NCBI RefSeq assembly: GCF_000968685.2
Contig: NZ_LAKD02000032.1
Coordinates: 1-64,000 of the forward strand
Reading direction: 5' to 3'
Length of the DNA: 64,000 nucleotides
Source of the DNA: Streptomyces antioxidans
GTDB taxonomy: Bacteria; Actinomycetota; Actinomycetes; Streptomycetales; Streptomycetaceae
Under the pieces are notes generated by a model. It ran no database searches. It worked only from the letters and a program-made list of their open reading frames with translations, and was not told the origin of the DNA. Positions 8,566-17,276 of this stretch are shown piece by piece. Positions within the stretch are counted from its first letter, which is position 1, and every line of letters starts with the position of its first letter. Both the position numbers and the translations under genes were made by a program.

Positions 8566-10149
8566 TCAGGGCGTGGCGGGCGCGTCGGGCTTGGCGGGCG
8601 CGGGCGGGGGTGCCGGGGCGCCCGCGGGCGGCGGGATCTTGGCGTAGGCGGCCGTGGTGGTGCCCGTCCCGTTGGGCGCCGCGGCGCGCTCGCGCGGCAT
8701 CAGGGCGTCACGGGCCGCGCCCGGGTCCCACCCGGTGTCGACCACCCGCTTCTGCACCAGGATCGCGGCCCCGAGGACCGCGAGGCCGAGCAGCACGATG
8801 ACCACGAGCCCGGCGGCGCCACCGGCCTTGCCCGCGTTGCCGATGAGCGCGCCGAACCAGCCGAAGTCGGCGTCGCCGAAGGTGGTGTTCTGGTCGCCGA
8901 ACGCGCCGAGCACCTTGAGCAGCAGGGCGGGGAGGAAGGTGATGAGCAGCCCGTTGAGGAACGCCCCCACCACCGCGCCGCGCCGGCCGCCGGTCGCGTT
9001 GCCGTAGACCCCGGCCGCGCCGCCGGTGAAGAAGTGCGGCACCAGACCGGGCAGCACCAGGGCGAGGCCGAAGGCCGGGTTGAAGACCCAGGTGAGCAGG
9101 GCCAGGCCGATCAGCCCGCCGGTGAAGCTGGAGATGAAGCCGATCAGCACCGCGTTCTGCGCGTACGGGAAGACGATGGGCGCGTCCAGCGCGGGCAGGG
9201 CGCCGGGGACGACTTTCTGCGCGATCCCCTGGAAGGCGGGGACCAGCTCGCCGAGGATCGTACGGACGCCGAAGAGGATCACGGCGACCGCGATGCCGAA
9301 CTGCAGTCCCTGCATCACGGACTGCATCAGATAGTTGCCGGTGTCGGTGGCCACGGCGCCGCCGGTGCCCGTGGCGAACGCCTTGAAGGCGGCCTTCTGC
9401 CCCTCCTTGACGAGCAGGAGGACCGCCATGACCAGGTAGATCAGCAGCATCGACAGGGCGGTGGCCACCATCGAGTCGCGCAGGAAGCGCAGTCCCTCGG
9501 GGAGCTTCATCTCCTCGGTGGAGCGGCTGCGCTTGCCGACCGCCCTTCCGGCCGCGCCCGCCACGATGTACCCGGCCGTGCCGAAGTGGCCGATGGCGAC
9601 GGTGTCGCTGCCGGTCACGCGCTTGGTCCAGGGGTGCGCGAACGCGGGCATCGCGACCAGCATGATGCCCAGCAGCACACCGCCGACGGCCACCACGACG
9701 ATGGTCGAGCGGCCACCGCTGGCCAGGACCACGGTCAGCAGCGTGGCCATGAAGAGCATGTGGTGCCCGGTCAGGAAGACATAGCGGAGCGGGGTGAACC
9801 GGGCCAGCAACAGGCTGACCACGAAACCCAGGATCATCAGCCAGGCGACCCGGGAGCCGAACTGGTCCTGGGCGATGCCGACGATGGCCTCGTTGGTGGG
9901 GATGACGCCGTGGGCGCCGGTGACGCCCTGGATCATGGTGCCCAGTGGGGCGAGGGAGTCGGTGACCAGCCCCGCTCCCGCGCCGATCAGCAGAAAGCCG
10001 AGGGTCGCCTTGATGGCGCCGCCGATGATCTGCCCGGTGCTCTTCTTCATCGCGATGAGTCCGACGGCGGTGATGATGCCGATCAGATACGCGGGCTCGC
10101 TCAGAATCTCATTGACGAGAAACGTGGCGAGCGTGACAAACCAGCCCAT
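8566..10149 (-). CDS. ulaA: PTS ascorbate-type permease, IIC component (UlaA/SgaT family)
   Basis: A 527-aa polytopic membrane protein of the L-ascorbate PTS family. Recognisable stretches are EPAYLIGIITAVGLIAMKK at the N terminus, GVIPTNEAIVG, LTGHHMLFMA and VPHFFTGGAAGVYGNATGGR, with about 11 hydrophobic segments. The last 50 residues form a Pro/Ala-rich cytoplasmic tail not usual in E. coli UlaA. It moves and phosphorylates a sugar together with the fused IIA-IIB protein encoded 23 bases upstream. In Streptomyces the substrate may be ascorbate or another acidic sugar; none of the ula catabolic genes (ulaD, E, F, G) is near, so the substrate stays open. EI and HPr must come from elsewhere. 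Confidence 0.85.
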   Translation of the reverse strand: MGWFVTLATFLVNEILSEPAYLIGIITAVGLIAMKKSTGQIIGGAIKATLGFLLIGAGAGLVTDSLAPLGTMIQGVTGAHGVIPTNEAIVGIAQDQFGSRVAWLMILGFVVSLLLARFTPLRYVFLTGHHMLFMATLLTVVLASGGRSTIVVVAVGGVLLGIMLVAMPAFAHPWTKRVTGSDTVAIGHFGTAGYIVAGAAGRAVGKRSRSTEEMKLPEGLRFLRDSMVATALSMLLIYLVMAVLLLVKEGQKAAFKAFATGTGGAVATDTGNYLMQSVMQGLQFGIAVAVILFGVRTILGELVPAFQGIAQKVVPGALPALDAPIVFPYAQNAVLIGFISSFTGGLIGLALLTWVFNPAFGLALVLPGLVPHFFTGGAAGVYGNATGGRRGAVVGAFLNGLLITFLPALLLKVLGAFGDQNTTFGDADFGWFGALIGNAGKAGGAAGLVVIVLLGLAVLGAAILVQKRVVDTGWDPGAARDALMPRERAAAPNGTGTTTAAYAKIPPPAGAPAPPPAPAKPDAPATP

Positions 10150-10172
10150 GGTGCTTCCTCTGTCCCCGTCGT

Positions 10173-11051
10173 TCAGACGTCGTACGTGTCCCGTAGCACC
10201 GCGTCCACCTCGGCGGTGCTGGTGAAGTCCTGGATGACCTTGACCGGCCGCCCCACATCGCCCAGGGTCCTGGCGATCTCACGGGAGGTGAGCAGGGCCA
10301 CGGCCTCGGATGCCTTGCCCTTCGCGGAGATGGTGTCGGTGGCCTCCACGGTGATGAACCTCGACCAGCCCCAGCGGTCCAGCACCTGCTCCAGGGTGTT
10401 CTTCAGGAACAGGCTGGTGCCGACGCCGTTGCCGCAGACGGTGAGGATCTTGTGCAGCGAGTCCGCCCGGGGCTCGGCGGGTTCGGCAGCGGTGGCGGGT
10501 TCGGGGGTGGCGGAGGGTCCGGAGGCGGTAGCGGGTTCCGAGGTGGTGGCGGGTGCGGACTCCTCGGGGCCGTCCTCCGACGGCTCCCCGGCCAGTACGG
10601 CGTGCAGCTCCTCCGGGGTGGGCGCGGCGGCGAGGGCCGCCGCCGTGCCGGGGTCGCCCAGGAGCCGGGCCAGGCTCGCCATCGCGGAGGTGTGCGCCGA
10701 GGAGTCCTGGGCGGCCAGGGCGACGACGAGGGTGACGGGGTCGTTGGACTCATGCCCGAACTCCACGGGCTCGGCGAGCCGGACCCAGGACATCCCGGTG
10801 GACAGCACCGCCGGGGACGGCCGGGCGTGGGCGAAGGCCACACCGGGCGCGATGACGATGTACGGCCCGTTCTCCTCGACGTTGGCGACCATCTCACGGG
10901 TGTACTCGTCGGTGGTGGCTCCCGTTTCCACCATCAGACGGCCGGCGGCGGCTATCGCCCCACGCCAGTCGGCCGCCCGTACGTCGAGCCGGACGGCCGC
11001 GACGGGGAGCAGGTCTTTGAGGTCTTCCATGCAGGTCATCATGGATGACAT
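10173..11051 (-). CDS. Fused PTS IIA-IIB component (ascorbate/fructose type)
   Basis: A 292-aa cytosolic phosphocarrier with two domains. IIA (about 10-140) has the active-site His75 in APGVAFAHARP; IIB (about 200-292) has the P-loop-like ILTVCGNGVGTS with phosphocysteine Cys206. They are joined by a low-complexity Ala/Pro/Glu/Thr linker (about 145-198). Phosphate would pass HPr to His75 to Cys206 to sugar in the IIC channel. In E. coli the ascorbate system has separate UlaB and UlaC. The start is uncertain: ATG 11051 has GGAG close upstream; ATG 11042, 11039 and 11030 are alternatives. First gene of a two-gene operon with the IIC gene. Confidence 0.85.
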   Translation of the reverse strand: MSSMMTCMEDLKDLLPVAAVRLDVRAADWRGAIAAAGRLMVETGATTDEYTREMVANVEENGPYIVIAPGVAFAHARPSPAVLSTGMSWVRLAEPVEFGHESNDPVTLVVALAAQDSSAHTSAMASLARLLGDPGTAAALAAAPTPEELHAVLAGEPSEDGPEESAPATTSEPATASGPSATPEPATAAEPAEPRADSLHKILTVCGNGVGTSLFLKNTLEQVLDRWGWSRFITVEATDTISAKGKASEAVALLTSREIARTLGDVGRPVKVIQDFTSTAEVDAVLRDTYDV

Positions 11052-11059
11052 TGGCTCCG

Positions 11060-12322
11060 TCACACAGCCCCCGGGGGCGGAAACGGAGCGACATCCTCCG
11101 CAGTGTCCCGCAAGCATACGAAGACGAGAACCGCGAGCGCCTCGCACCCCCCGGCCGCCACCAGGGCGCCGGGCAGCGACCAGGCGGCGAGCGGACCGGC
11201 GAGGGCCGCGCCCAGGGCGAAGCCGGTGATCTTCAGGCTGGCGCCGGTGGTGAAGACCTGGCCGCGCAGCCGCTCGGGCGCCTCCCGGTGGCGGACCGCG
11301 AACAGGGCCGTGAGCTGGGGCCCCTCGGCGGCGCCGGTGAGCAGCGCGGCGGCAATCAGCGCGGCCGGGTGGCCGGTGGCCGCGAGCAGGGGCGCGAGGA
11401 CGAGCAGCAGGGCCCCGCCGAGGAGCACGGTGTCCGGACGCGGCGGGCGGGGACGGCGGGCGAGGGGCACGGTGTCCGGACGCGGCGGGCCGGTACTGCG
11501 GGCGAGGACCGCGTTGGCCACGAGGGCCGATGCGGCGGCGGCGGACAGCAGCAGCGCGCCACGGTCGGCGCCGCCGAGCACCGCCGCGCCCAGCGGCGGC
11601 CAGCAGCTGAGCAGCGCGCCCTGGCCGACACAGGAGACGACGGAGGTGGCGGTGGCCCGGGCCAGGGGCCGGTTACGGACGATGGCGCGCAGCCCGGCGG
11701 TGAGGTCGGTGACGACCGACGTACCCGGCGGCCGGGCCGACGGGGCCGACCGCGCGGGCGCGGGGAGCGCCCAGGCGGCGGGCAGCGCGAGGCCGATCAG
11801 CGCGATGGACACCGCCACGGCGGCCGGTGCCCCGGCCGCCCCCGCGACGGCCCCGGCGAGCGCGGGCCCCACCAGCGCGGCGAGGCTGAACGTCATGGCG
11901 TCGAGCACGGTGGCGCGGGGGAGGCCCGGCGGCGGCGCCACCCGGGGCAGTTGGGAGGTCCACCCCCCGGACAGGGCCGGTCCCGCCAGCCCCGTACCCA
12001 CGGCGAGGAGAACCGTGAGGGCGAACGGCAGCCGCTCCAGGCCGAGAAGGATCGCGGTCAGCCCCGCCGCGTAGAGGGCGAGCGCCGCGGCCAGCAGCCG
12101 GCCCGGCCGGGCCGAGCGGTCGAGCAGCACGCCGAAGAGCGGTCCGCCGACCGCCGCCGCGGCCATGATCCCCGCCAGCAGCACCGGGCCCGAGGCGGGC
12201 GAACCGGTGAGCACCGGCCCGGCCAGCAGCAGCGCGGGACCGGAGGACTCGTCCCCCGCACGGGCGGCGGTCGCCCCGCCCAGATAGCACCCCATCGCGT
12301 AACGCCCTGGCATGCCCAGCAC
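11060..12322 (-). CDS. MFS transporter, drug-efflux type
   Basis: A 420-aa major facilitator with about 12 hydrophobic segments. The first MFS loop signature appears as GVLLDRSARPGRLL and the protein is very rich in Ala, Leu and Gly. Closest by look to the small-molecule efflux branch common in Streptomyces. The central loop contains a doubled RPPRPDTV segment encoded by two near-identical 22-bp stretches (11427-11448 and 11469-11490). It ends 8 bases before the PTS IIAB start, so cotranscription is possible. Start GTG 12322, divergent from the CGNR regulator, which may control it through the palindrome in between. Confidence 0.8.
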   Translation of the reverse strand: MLGMPGRYAMGCYLGGATAARAGDESSGPALLLAGPVLTGSPASGPVLLAGIMAAAAVGGPLFGVLLDRSARPGRLLAAALALYAAGLTAILLGLERLPFALTVLLAVGTGLAGPALSGGWTSQLPRVAPPPGLPRATVLDAMTFSLAALVGPALAGAVAGAAGAPAAVAVSIALIGLALPAAWALPAPARSAPSARPPGTSVVTDLTAGLRAIVRNRPLARATATSVVSCVGQGALLSCWPPLGAAVLGGADRGALLLSAAAASALVANAVLARSTGPPRPDTVPLARRPRPPRPDTVLLGGALLLVLAPLLAATGHPAALIAAALLTGAAEGPQLTALFAVRHREAPERLRGQVFTTGASLKITGFALGAALAGPLAAWSLPGALVAAGGCEALAVLVFVCLRDTAEDVAPFPPPGAV

Positions 12323-12332
12323 ATTACGGGGC

Positions 12333-12359
12333 TAACGCAAAACTCCACCAGGTGCGTTA
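12333..12359. promoter_or_regulatory. Palindromic operator between MFS and CGNR genes
   Basis: TAACGCA (12333-12339) and TGCGTTA (12353-12359) form a perfect 7-bp inverted repeat 13 bases apart. The second arm runs into TACATT (12358-12363), a plausible -10 seven bases before the CGNR gene's ATG, suggesting a leaderless, self-controlled promoter. Confidence 0.55.
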
Positions 12360-12369
12360 CATTGGCCGG

Positions 12370-12990
12370 ATGCCTTCGCCTTCGAACGACGACTGGTCGA
12401 CCCGGCATTCGGTGCGGGCCACCGCCCGGCGGACCGCCGCCCTCGTCAACGCCCTGACCGCGGAGCCGGAACCGGACCCCGCCGCGATCGCCGTGCTGCT
12501 GCTCGACCACGGTGAGTCCGGACCGCTCGAGCTCACCGCCGACGATGTCGCGGGGATGCGCGCCGCCGCGCTGCGGCTGCGCGAGGTGTTCGCCGCCGGT
12601 CATGTCGACGAGGCCGCCGGAGCGCTGAACCGGCTGCTGCGGGAGGGCACGGGCCCGCTCCGGCTCAGCTCGCACAACGGCGCCTCGCCCTGGCATCCGC
12701 ATCTGGACAGCGATGACGAGGCGCCTTGGGGCGAGTGGTTCCTCGCCTCGTCGTGCATGGCACTGACCGTGCTGCTCTGGGAGGGGCAGCGCCCGCCCGG
12801 CGGGCTGTGCTCCTCGCCGAGCTGCGGCGATGTCTTCCTCACCGTGGGCAGCGGACCGGAGCGCCGCTACTGCTCACGCCGGTGCGCGACCCGTGAGCGG
12901 GTGGCCGCCCACCGGCGCGCCAAGGCCGGGGCCGGGTCCCGGACGCCGTCATCCCGGCTCCGTGAGAACGCCGCAGCCCCGACTCCGTAA
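12370..12990 (+). CDS. CGNR zinc-finger (ABATE domain) regulator
   Basis: A 206-aa protein with an N-terminal ABATE-type domain and a C-terminal zinc finger of the CGNR family: LCSSPSCGDVF then RRYCSRRCATRERVAAHRR, giving the four cysteines and the basic helix. The signature tetrad reads CATR instead of CGNR, a common variant. These proteins are stress- or metabolite-linked transcription regulators. It is divergent from the MFS transporter with a perfect palindrome between them, which makes auto-regulation and pump control the simplest reading. Start ATG 12370; an upstream ATG at 12352 would lie within the operator. Confidence 0.85.
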   Translation: MPSPSNDDWSTRHSVRATARRTAALVNALTAEPEPDPAAIAVLLLDHGESGPLELTADDVAGMRAAALRLREVFAAGHVDEAAGALNRLLREGTGPLRLSSHNGASPWHPHLDSDDEAPWGEWFLASSCMALTVLLWEGQRPPGGLCSSPSCGDVFLTVGSGPERRYCSRRCATRERVAAHRRAKAGAGSRTPSSRLRENAAAPTP

Positions 12991-13003
12991 GGGGATCCAC
13001 GCG

Positions 13004-14602
13004 TCAGCCGGTGCGCATCGCATGGGGCGTGTTCCCCCGCGCCGGGTCCTGGACATGCCTGGCCCGCCGCCCGCGCCCGCCGAACCGGGAGCCGAGCCAG
13101 CCGAGCAGAAATCCGGCCGGGATGGTGATCAGGCCCGGATTGCGGAGCGGGAACCAGTGGAAGTCACGCTCGGGGAAGACCGCGAGCGGGTTGCCGGAGA
13201 TCGCCGGGGAGAAGACTATGGCCACGGCGGTGAGCAGAAGCCCCCCGTACAGCGCCCAGCGCAGTCCGTTCACCGTGAAGCCGCGCCACAGAGTGCCGTA
13301 GAGCACGATCGGCAGCAGGGCCGAGGCGGCGGCCGCGAAGGTGAAGGAGATCAGGACCTGCCGGTTCCAGTCCTGGGTCACGATGGCGAGGACGACGGCC
13401 ACGACGCCGACCACCACGATGGCCGTACGGGCGGCGGCCAGCTCCCGGTTCGCCGAGAGCCCGCCCTTGAAGACGACCTTGGCCAGAACGTCATGGGCGA
13501 GGGAGGCCGCGGCGGCCAGGGTGAGTCCGGCGACCGCCGCCAGGGTGGTGGCGACGACCGCGCAGGCCACGACGGAGAAGAGCAGACTCTGGTCGGCCTC
13601 CCCCGCCGCCGGGTCCAGGGCGAGGGTCAGCACCAGCAGCGAGTCGCTGCCGGTGGGGTCGGAGGCGCGCAGGGCACGCCCGCCGACCACGGCGGTGGCT
13701 CCCGCGCCCACGATCACGATCAGCCCGAGGATGGTGGTGACCGCGCCCACCGCCCAGGTGGTGGCGGCGCGGGCGGCCCGCATGCCGCGGATCGGATGGA
13801 GCCGCATGGTGAGGTGGGGCATGCAGGCCGCGCCGAGGGCGAGGGTGAGCTGGACGCTGATGACGTCCAGGCGGCCGCTGAAGGACTCCCCGTACTGACG
13901 GCCGGACTGCCAGAAGCCGTCGCCGTAGCCGCTGGCGTCGGCCGCGGCGCCGAAGAGGGTGGCCGGGTTCCAGGAGAAGCGCTTCAGCACCAGACAGGCG
14001 AGCAGGACGAACGCGGCGAGCAGCAGCACCGTCTTGAGGATCTGGACGAATCCGGTGCCCTTCATCCCGCCGAGAGCGGCGTAGCAGACCATGAGCGAGC
14101 CGATGAAGATGGTGCACCCGGTGACCGCGCCGCTTCCGGGGATGCCGAGCAGCAGGGCCAGCATGGCGCCCGCGCCGTTGAGCTGGACCAGCAGCAGCGG
14201 CATGACGACCACCAGCACCACGACGGCGGTGCCGGTCCGGGCGGGGCGTTCGCTCAGCCGCTCGGAGAGGACGTCGCCGAGGGTGAACCGCCCCCGTCCG
14301 CACAGCGGTCCGGAGAGGACCAGCATGAACATCAGGATGGAGAGCACGGTGGAGGTGGCGATGAGCACCCCGTCGAACCCGGCCAGGGCGATGGTGCCGG
14401 TGGTGCTGAGCACGGTGGCGGCGGAGATGTAGTCGCCCGCGATGGCCAGGCCGTTCTGCATCGGGCTGAGCGCGCCGCTGCCCAGGTAGAACTCGGTGGG
14501 GTCGTCGTTGCCGGTGGCCGCGAGGATGCACAGCAGCAACGAGACGGCCATGAAGCCCGCGAAGAGCACGAACGCGAGCGTTCTGGGGTCCAGGAAGCTC
14601 AC
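13004..14602 (-). CDS. actP: Sodium:solute symporter, cation/acetate type
   Basis: A 532-aa member of the solute:sodium symporter family with about 13 membrane segments, close to ActP: DPTEFYLGSGALSPMQNGLAIAGDYISAATVL near the N terminus, then the GDVLSERL loop and the IGSLMVCYAALGGMKGTGFVQ region. It imports acetate or a related monocarboxylate with a cation. The GTG start at 14602 (GGGGAG upstream) overlaps the stop of the small membrane protein upstream by four bases (GTGA), so the two are translationally coupled. The PucR-type regulator upstream may control them. Substrate by family; pyruvate or propionate is possible. Confidence 0.85.
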   Translation of the reverse strand: MSFLDPRTLAFVLFAGFMAVSLLLCILAATGNDDPTEFYLGSGALSPMQNGLAIAGDYISAATVLSTTGTIALAGFDGVLIATSTVLSILMFMLVLSGPLCGRGRFTLGDVLSERLSERPARTGTAVVVLVVVMPLLLVQLNGAGAMLALLLGIPGSGAVTGCTIFIGSLMVCYAALGGMKGTGFVQILKTVLLLAAFVLLACLVLKRFSWNPATLFGAAADASGYGDGFWQSGRQYGESFSGRLDVISVQLTLALGAACMPHLTMRLHPIRGMRAARAATTWAVGAVTTILGLIVIVGAGATAVVGGRALRASDPTGSDSLLVLTLALDPAAGEADQSLLFSVVACAVVATTLAAVAGLTLAAAASLAHDVLAKVVFKGGLSANRELAAARTAIVVVGVVAVVLAIVTQDWNRQVLISFTFAAAASALLPIVLYGTLWRGFTVNGLRWALYGGLLLTAVAIVFSPAISGNPLAVFPERDFHWFPLRNPGLITIPAGFLLGWLGSRFGGRGRRARHVQDPARGNTPHAMRTG

Positions 14603-14931
14603 CGCTCCCCCTCCCCCTCGGCGCCGGTCCGGCGGTGGGCCCGGGCCAGGACGGTGAGCAGCACCGCCGTGTCCAGGCCGATCAGCATGGCGCCCACGGT
14701 GAACCCGCCGCCCGCACCGAGGTTGACGATGCCCTCGGCGGCGCAGTTGACCACCACGGCGGCCACATGGCAGGTGAGCGCGGTGCAGGCCACCCGCGCC
14801 GGCCAGGGCCACGGCCGCTGCCACGGTGAGCGCCGTGTCGGCGGAGGCGGCGCCGCGGAGCGGGACGGGAACGTGGCGGTGCGGGACGGATCGGACGGGA
14901 ACGGACCCCAGGGGTGGTCGTGGTCGGACAT
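14599..14931 (-). CDS. Small two-helix membrane protein paired with the symporter (DUF485/DUF4212-like position)
   Basis: A 110-aa protein with a hydrophilic, Pro-rich N terminus and two hydrophobic helices (about 45-66 and 73-93) followed by a charged tail. Symporters of the ActP type are typically preceded by such a small partner (YjcH/DUF485), and here the stop codon overlaps the symporter start. The sequence match to DUF485 is weak by eye, so the family is inferred from position. ATG 14931 is preceded by AAGGAG. Confidence 0.65.
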   Translation of the reverse strand: MSDHDHPWGPFPSDPSRTATFPSRSAAPPPPTRRSPWQRPWPWPARVACTALTCHVAAVVVNCAAEGIVNLGAGGGFTVGAMLIGLDTAVLLTVLARAHRRTGAEGEGER

Positions 14932-15099
14932 GTCGCGGCTCCTTGTGCGGGTTCCATCCCGGGTCACCGGGCCGGAATCGCCACGACAGCAGGTCAGAAG
15001 GGTGGCGTACAGCCCAACCCGCGGACCGTGTGACGGGCGCACATGCTCGGCACGGAGCCGTTGTGCACGCCCACATCGGCTCAGGAGGGCGGGTGGCTC

Positions 15100-16443
15100 T
15101 CAGGGCGTCAGCAGCCGGTGAGCGGACAGCGCGAGCGACAACTCCATGACCTCGCGCGGGTGGTCGAGCGAACGCCCGGTCAACTGCTCGTAGCGGCGCA
15201 GCCGGTTGAGCACCGTATTGCGGTGGCAGAACAGCAGCCCGCCCGCGCGGCGCGCCGATCCCCCGGCCTCCAGCCAGGCGGCCAGCGTCGCCAGCAGCAT
15301 CTCCCGGTCGGCGGACTCCAGGGCCAGGACCGGTCCGAGCATCCGCTCGGCGAGCGCGGTGCCGAGGTCGGGGGAGGACACCACCAGCGCCTCCGGATAG
15401 CGCTCCTCCAGCAGCGCCACCGCCCCGGCGGCCGGGCGGGTGCGCAGCGCCGTATCGGCGAGCTGGCGGGCCGTGTTGACCGCGGCGAGGCCGGTCACGG
15501 CGGGGCTGACCCCGGCCCGTGCGCCCCGCGGTACCTCCAGCGCGCGCACCAGCCGCTCCGCGCCGGTGTCGCGGTCGCGGTCACCGCCGCCGTCGCGGTC
15601 ACCACCGCCCTCGCCCTCGCCGAGCAGCACGATGGCGTGGGCGGTGCCCTCCGCCGTGTGCCAGACGGCACGGAGTCCTTCCCCCATCTCGACCGGGTGC
15701 GGCGTCCGGCACGGTGCCTCGGCGTCCTCGAGCGCCACGACCGCGTAACGCCCCTGCTCGGGCAGGCCGAGGACCTGCTCCGCCTCGGGGAAGTCGCTCA
15801 CCCGGGCGGTGCCGTCGAGCAGGGCCGCGACGATGATCCGGGAGCGGTTCTCCCGGTGCCAGGAGAGCTGCCGCTCGACCTCCTGGTACGCCCTGGCGAC
15901 GAGGGTGCAGTGCTCATCGACGAAGTTCCACACATCGGCGGCGACATGGACCAGCGACTGGGCGCCGAGCGGGTCGTCCTTCGACGCGGCCTCCAGGAGC
16001 TGCTCCCAGACGACGGTGCAGCCGATCCGGTACGCGTGCAACAGCGCGTCCAGCGGAAAGCCCTGTGCGGCGCGGTCGGTGCCGATCCGCCACGCGCAGG
16101 AGCGGGCCGATTCGCGCGTCTCCTTGGGGCGCACCAGCGAACGCACATTGTGGCTGAGCGAGTCGTGGACCTCCCGCCACACCCCGTGCGGGTCCACGGC
16201 GGCGGAACGGTAGACGGGCTCCCGCTCCTTCATCAGCGCGACGATACGGTCCGTCAGCCGTGGCACCTCCTCGATGAGCACCCGGGCGGCGCGGTGCAGC
16301 AGCGCCACGGTCTCGGCGTCGGCCCGCGACCGGATCGGCGGACGCGCGGCGGGCATCCGGGGCGGCCGGACCCGGTCGGCGGAAGGGCGTGGGGCGCGGC
16401 CCATGGCGGGGACGGAAGCGCGGGAGCCGGTGACGGGGTGCAT
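15100..16443 (-). CDS. PucR/CdaR-family transcriptional regulator
   Basis: A 447-aa regulator. The C terminus carries the PucR helix-turn-helix (AWLEAGGSARRAGGLLFCHRNTVLNRLRRYEQLTGRSLDHP), and the middle resembles the GGDEF-like CdaR domain. The N-terminal 200 residues are helical (RsbT co-antagonist-like in this group). An internal low-complexity stretch of Gly/Asp/Arg (GEGEGGGDRDGGGDRDRD) lies near residue 285. Start ATG 16443 follows a good GGAGG. These proteins sense metabolites and activate catabolic or transport genes; the acetate-type symporter 170 bases downstream on the same strand is the natural target. Confidence 0.85.
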   Translation of the reverse strand: MHPVTGSRASVPAMGRAPRPSADRVRPPRMPAARPPIRSRADAETVALLHRAARVLIEEVPRLTDRIVALMKEREPVYRSAAVDPHGVWREVHDSLSHNVRSLVRPKETRESARSCAWRIGTDRAAQGFPLDALLHAYRIGCTVVWEQLLEAASKDDPLGAQSLVHVAADVWNFVDEHCTLVARAYQEVERQLSWHRENRSRIIVAALLDGTARVSDFPEAEQVLGLPEQGRYAVVALEDAEAPCRTPHPVEMGEGLRAVWHTAEGTAHAIVLLGEGEGGGDRDGGGDRDRDTGAERLVRALEVPRGARAGVSPAVTGLAAVNTARQLADTALRTRPAAGAVALLEERYPEALVVSSPDLGTALAERMLGPVLALESADREMLLATLAAWLEAGGSARRAGGLLFCHRNTVLNRLRRYEQLTGRSLDHPREVMELSLALSAHRLLTP

Positions 16444-16713
16444 GGACGTTCCTCCACCTGTGACGGGCAATGCGCAGCTCAACACGGCAGTGAGGCCACG
16501 GCCAGGTTTGATACCAGAGCCTCCAGGACTATTGCACCATCGGCATACCGCTGGGTCGGTGCCTTCCGCGAATTCTCCCGAACGCCCGGCGGGCAGCTTC
16601 TCCGGAACGCACGGCGGGCAGCGGGCGATGCCGCGACACGAGGGCGGGGTCCCTCCGCCGATCGGAAGCGCATATGCTGTCGATCACTTGATGCCTCGGG
16701 GGGAGAGTTCCGC

Positions 16714-17163
16714 ATGCTCGATCGTCTGGCGGTCCATGAGCTGATCCACCGCTGGTGGTTCGCCTTCGACGAGGGGCAGTTCGACGTCTGGCCCGAGCTG
16801 CTGACCGAGGACGTCCACATCACCTCCCGCTCGGACACCGGCGACTCCCCGTACGAGGAGTTCATCGCCTCCGACAACCGGGGCCGCGAGCAGGTGATCG
16901 CCTGGCAGCGGCAGCACCGCGAGGCGGCCACTTATCCACTGCGCCACAACGCCTCGAACATCCACATCGAGCGGGTCGACGGCGATGACATCTCGGTGGT
17001 GTCGTACATGTACGCCACCAACATCACCGACGGTCAGGTGACCCCGATCGCCAGCGGGGTGGTCCGCTGTGTGGTCCGCTCCGACGGCGCCGCCTACCGC
17101 CTCGCGGAGTTCCACATCGTGCTGGACACCCACGCGGTGGCCTTCACCGAGCGCCAGGCATAG
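16714..17163 (+). CDS. SnoaL-like / nuclear transport factor 2 family protein
   Basis: A 149-aa single-domain protein with the NTF2-like cone fold: helices at the N terminus (AVHELIHRWWFAFDEGQFDVWPELLTEDVHI) and a beta-sheet end (SVVSYMYATNI, GVVRCVVRSDGAAYRLAEFHIVLDT). The group includes SnoaL cyclases, limonene epoxide hydrolases, ring-hydroxylating dioxygenase small subunits and many uncharacterised proteins. No oxygenase partner is near. The ATG at 16714 has a GGGAGAG site; an in-frame extension upstream crosses non-coding sequence. Function cannot be given beyond the fold. Confidence 0.8.
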   Translation: MLDRLAVHELIHRWWFAFDEGQFDVWPELLTEDVHITSRSDTGDSPYEEFIASDNRGREQVIAWQRQHREAATYPLRHNASNIHIERVDGDDISVVSYMYATNITDGQVTPIASGVVRCVVRSDGAAYRLAEFHIVLDTHAVAFTERQA

Positions 17164-17197
17164 GCCCGAGTGGCGCGGCTCGCGCCGCACGACGATG

Positions 17198-17228
17198 GCG
17201 GCGGTCACCTCGAAGAGGTGACCGCCGC
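17198..17228. terminator. Perfect 14-bp hairpin terminator
   Basis: GCGGCGGTCACCTC (17198-17211), loop GAA, complement 17215-17228, between the convergent SnoaL-like and SapA genes. Confidence 0.9.
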
Positions 17229-17276
17229 TCCCCCGTGTGTTCCCTCGTCGGCCCTGCCGACCGCTTGGCCCCGGAC

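Noticed and set aside
8518..11229. A 903-codon plus-strand frame across the PTS genes
   Set aside because: Antisense to IIC and IIAB, which have clear active sites; no recognisable domain in the product.
15043..16713. Upstream extension of the SnoaL-like gene to 15043
   Set aside because: The extension runs antisense through the PucR gene; the domain and a good ribosome site begin at 16714.
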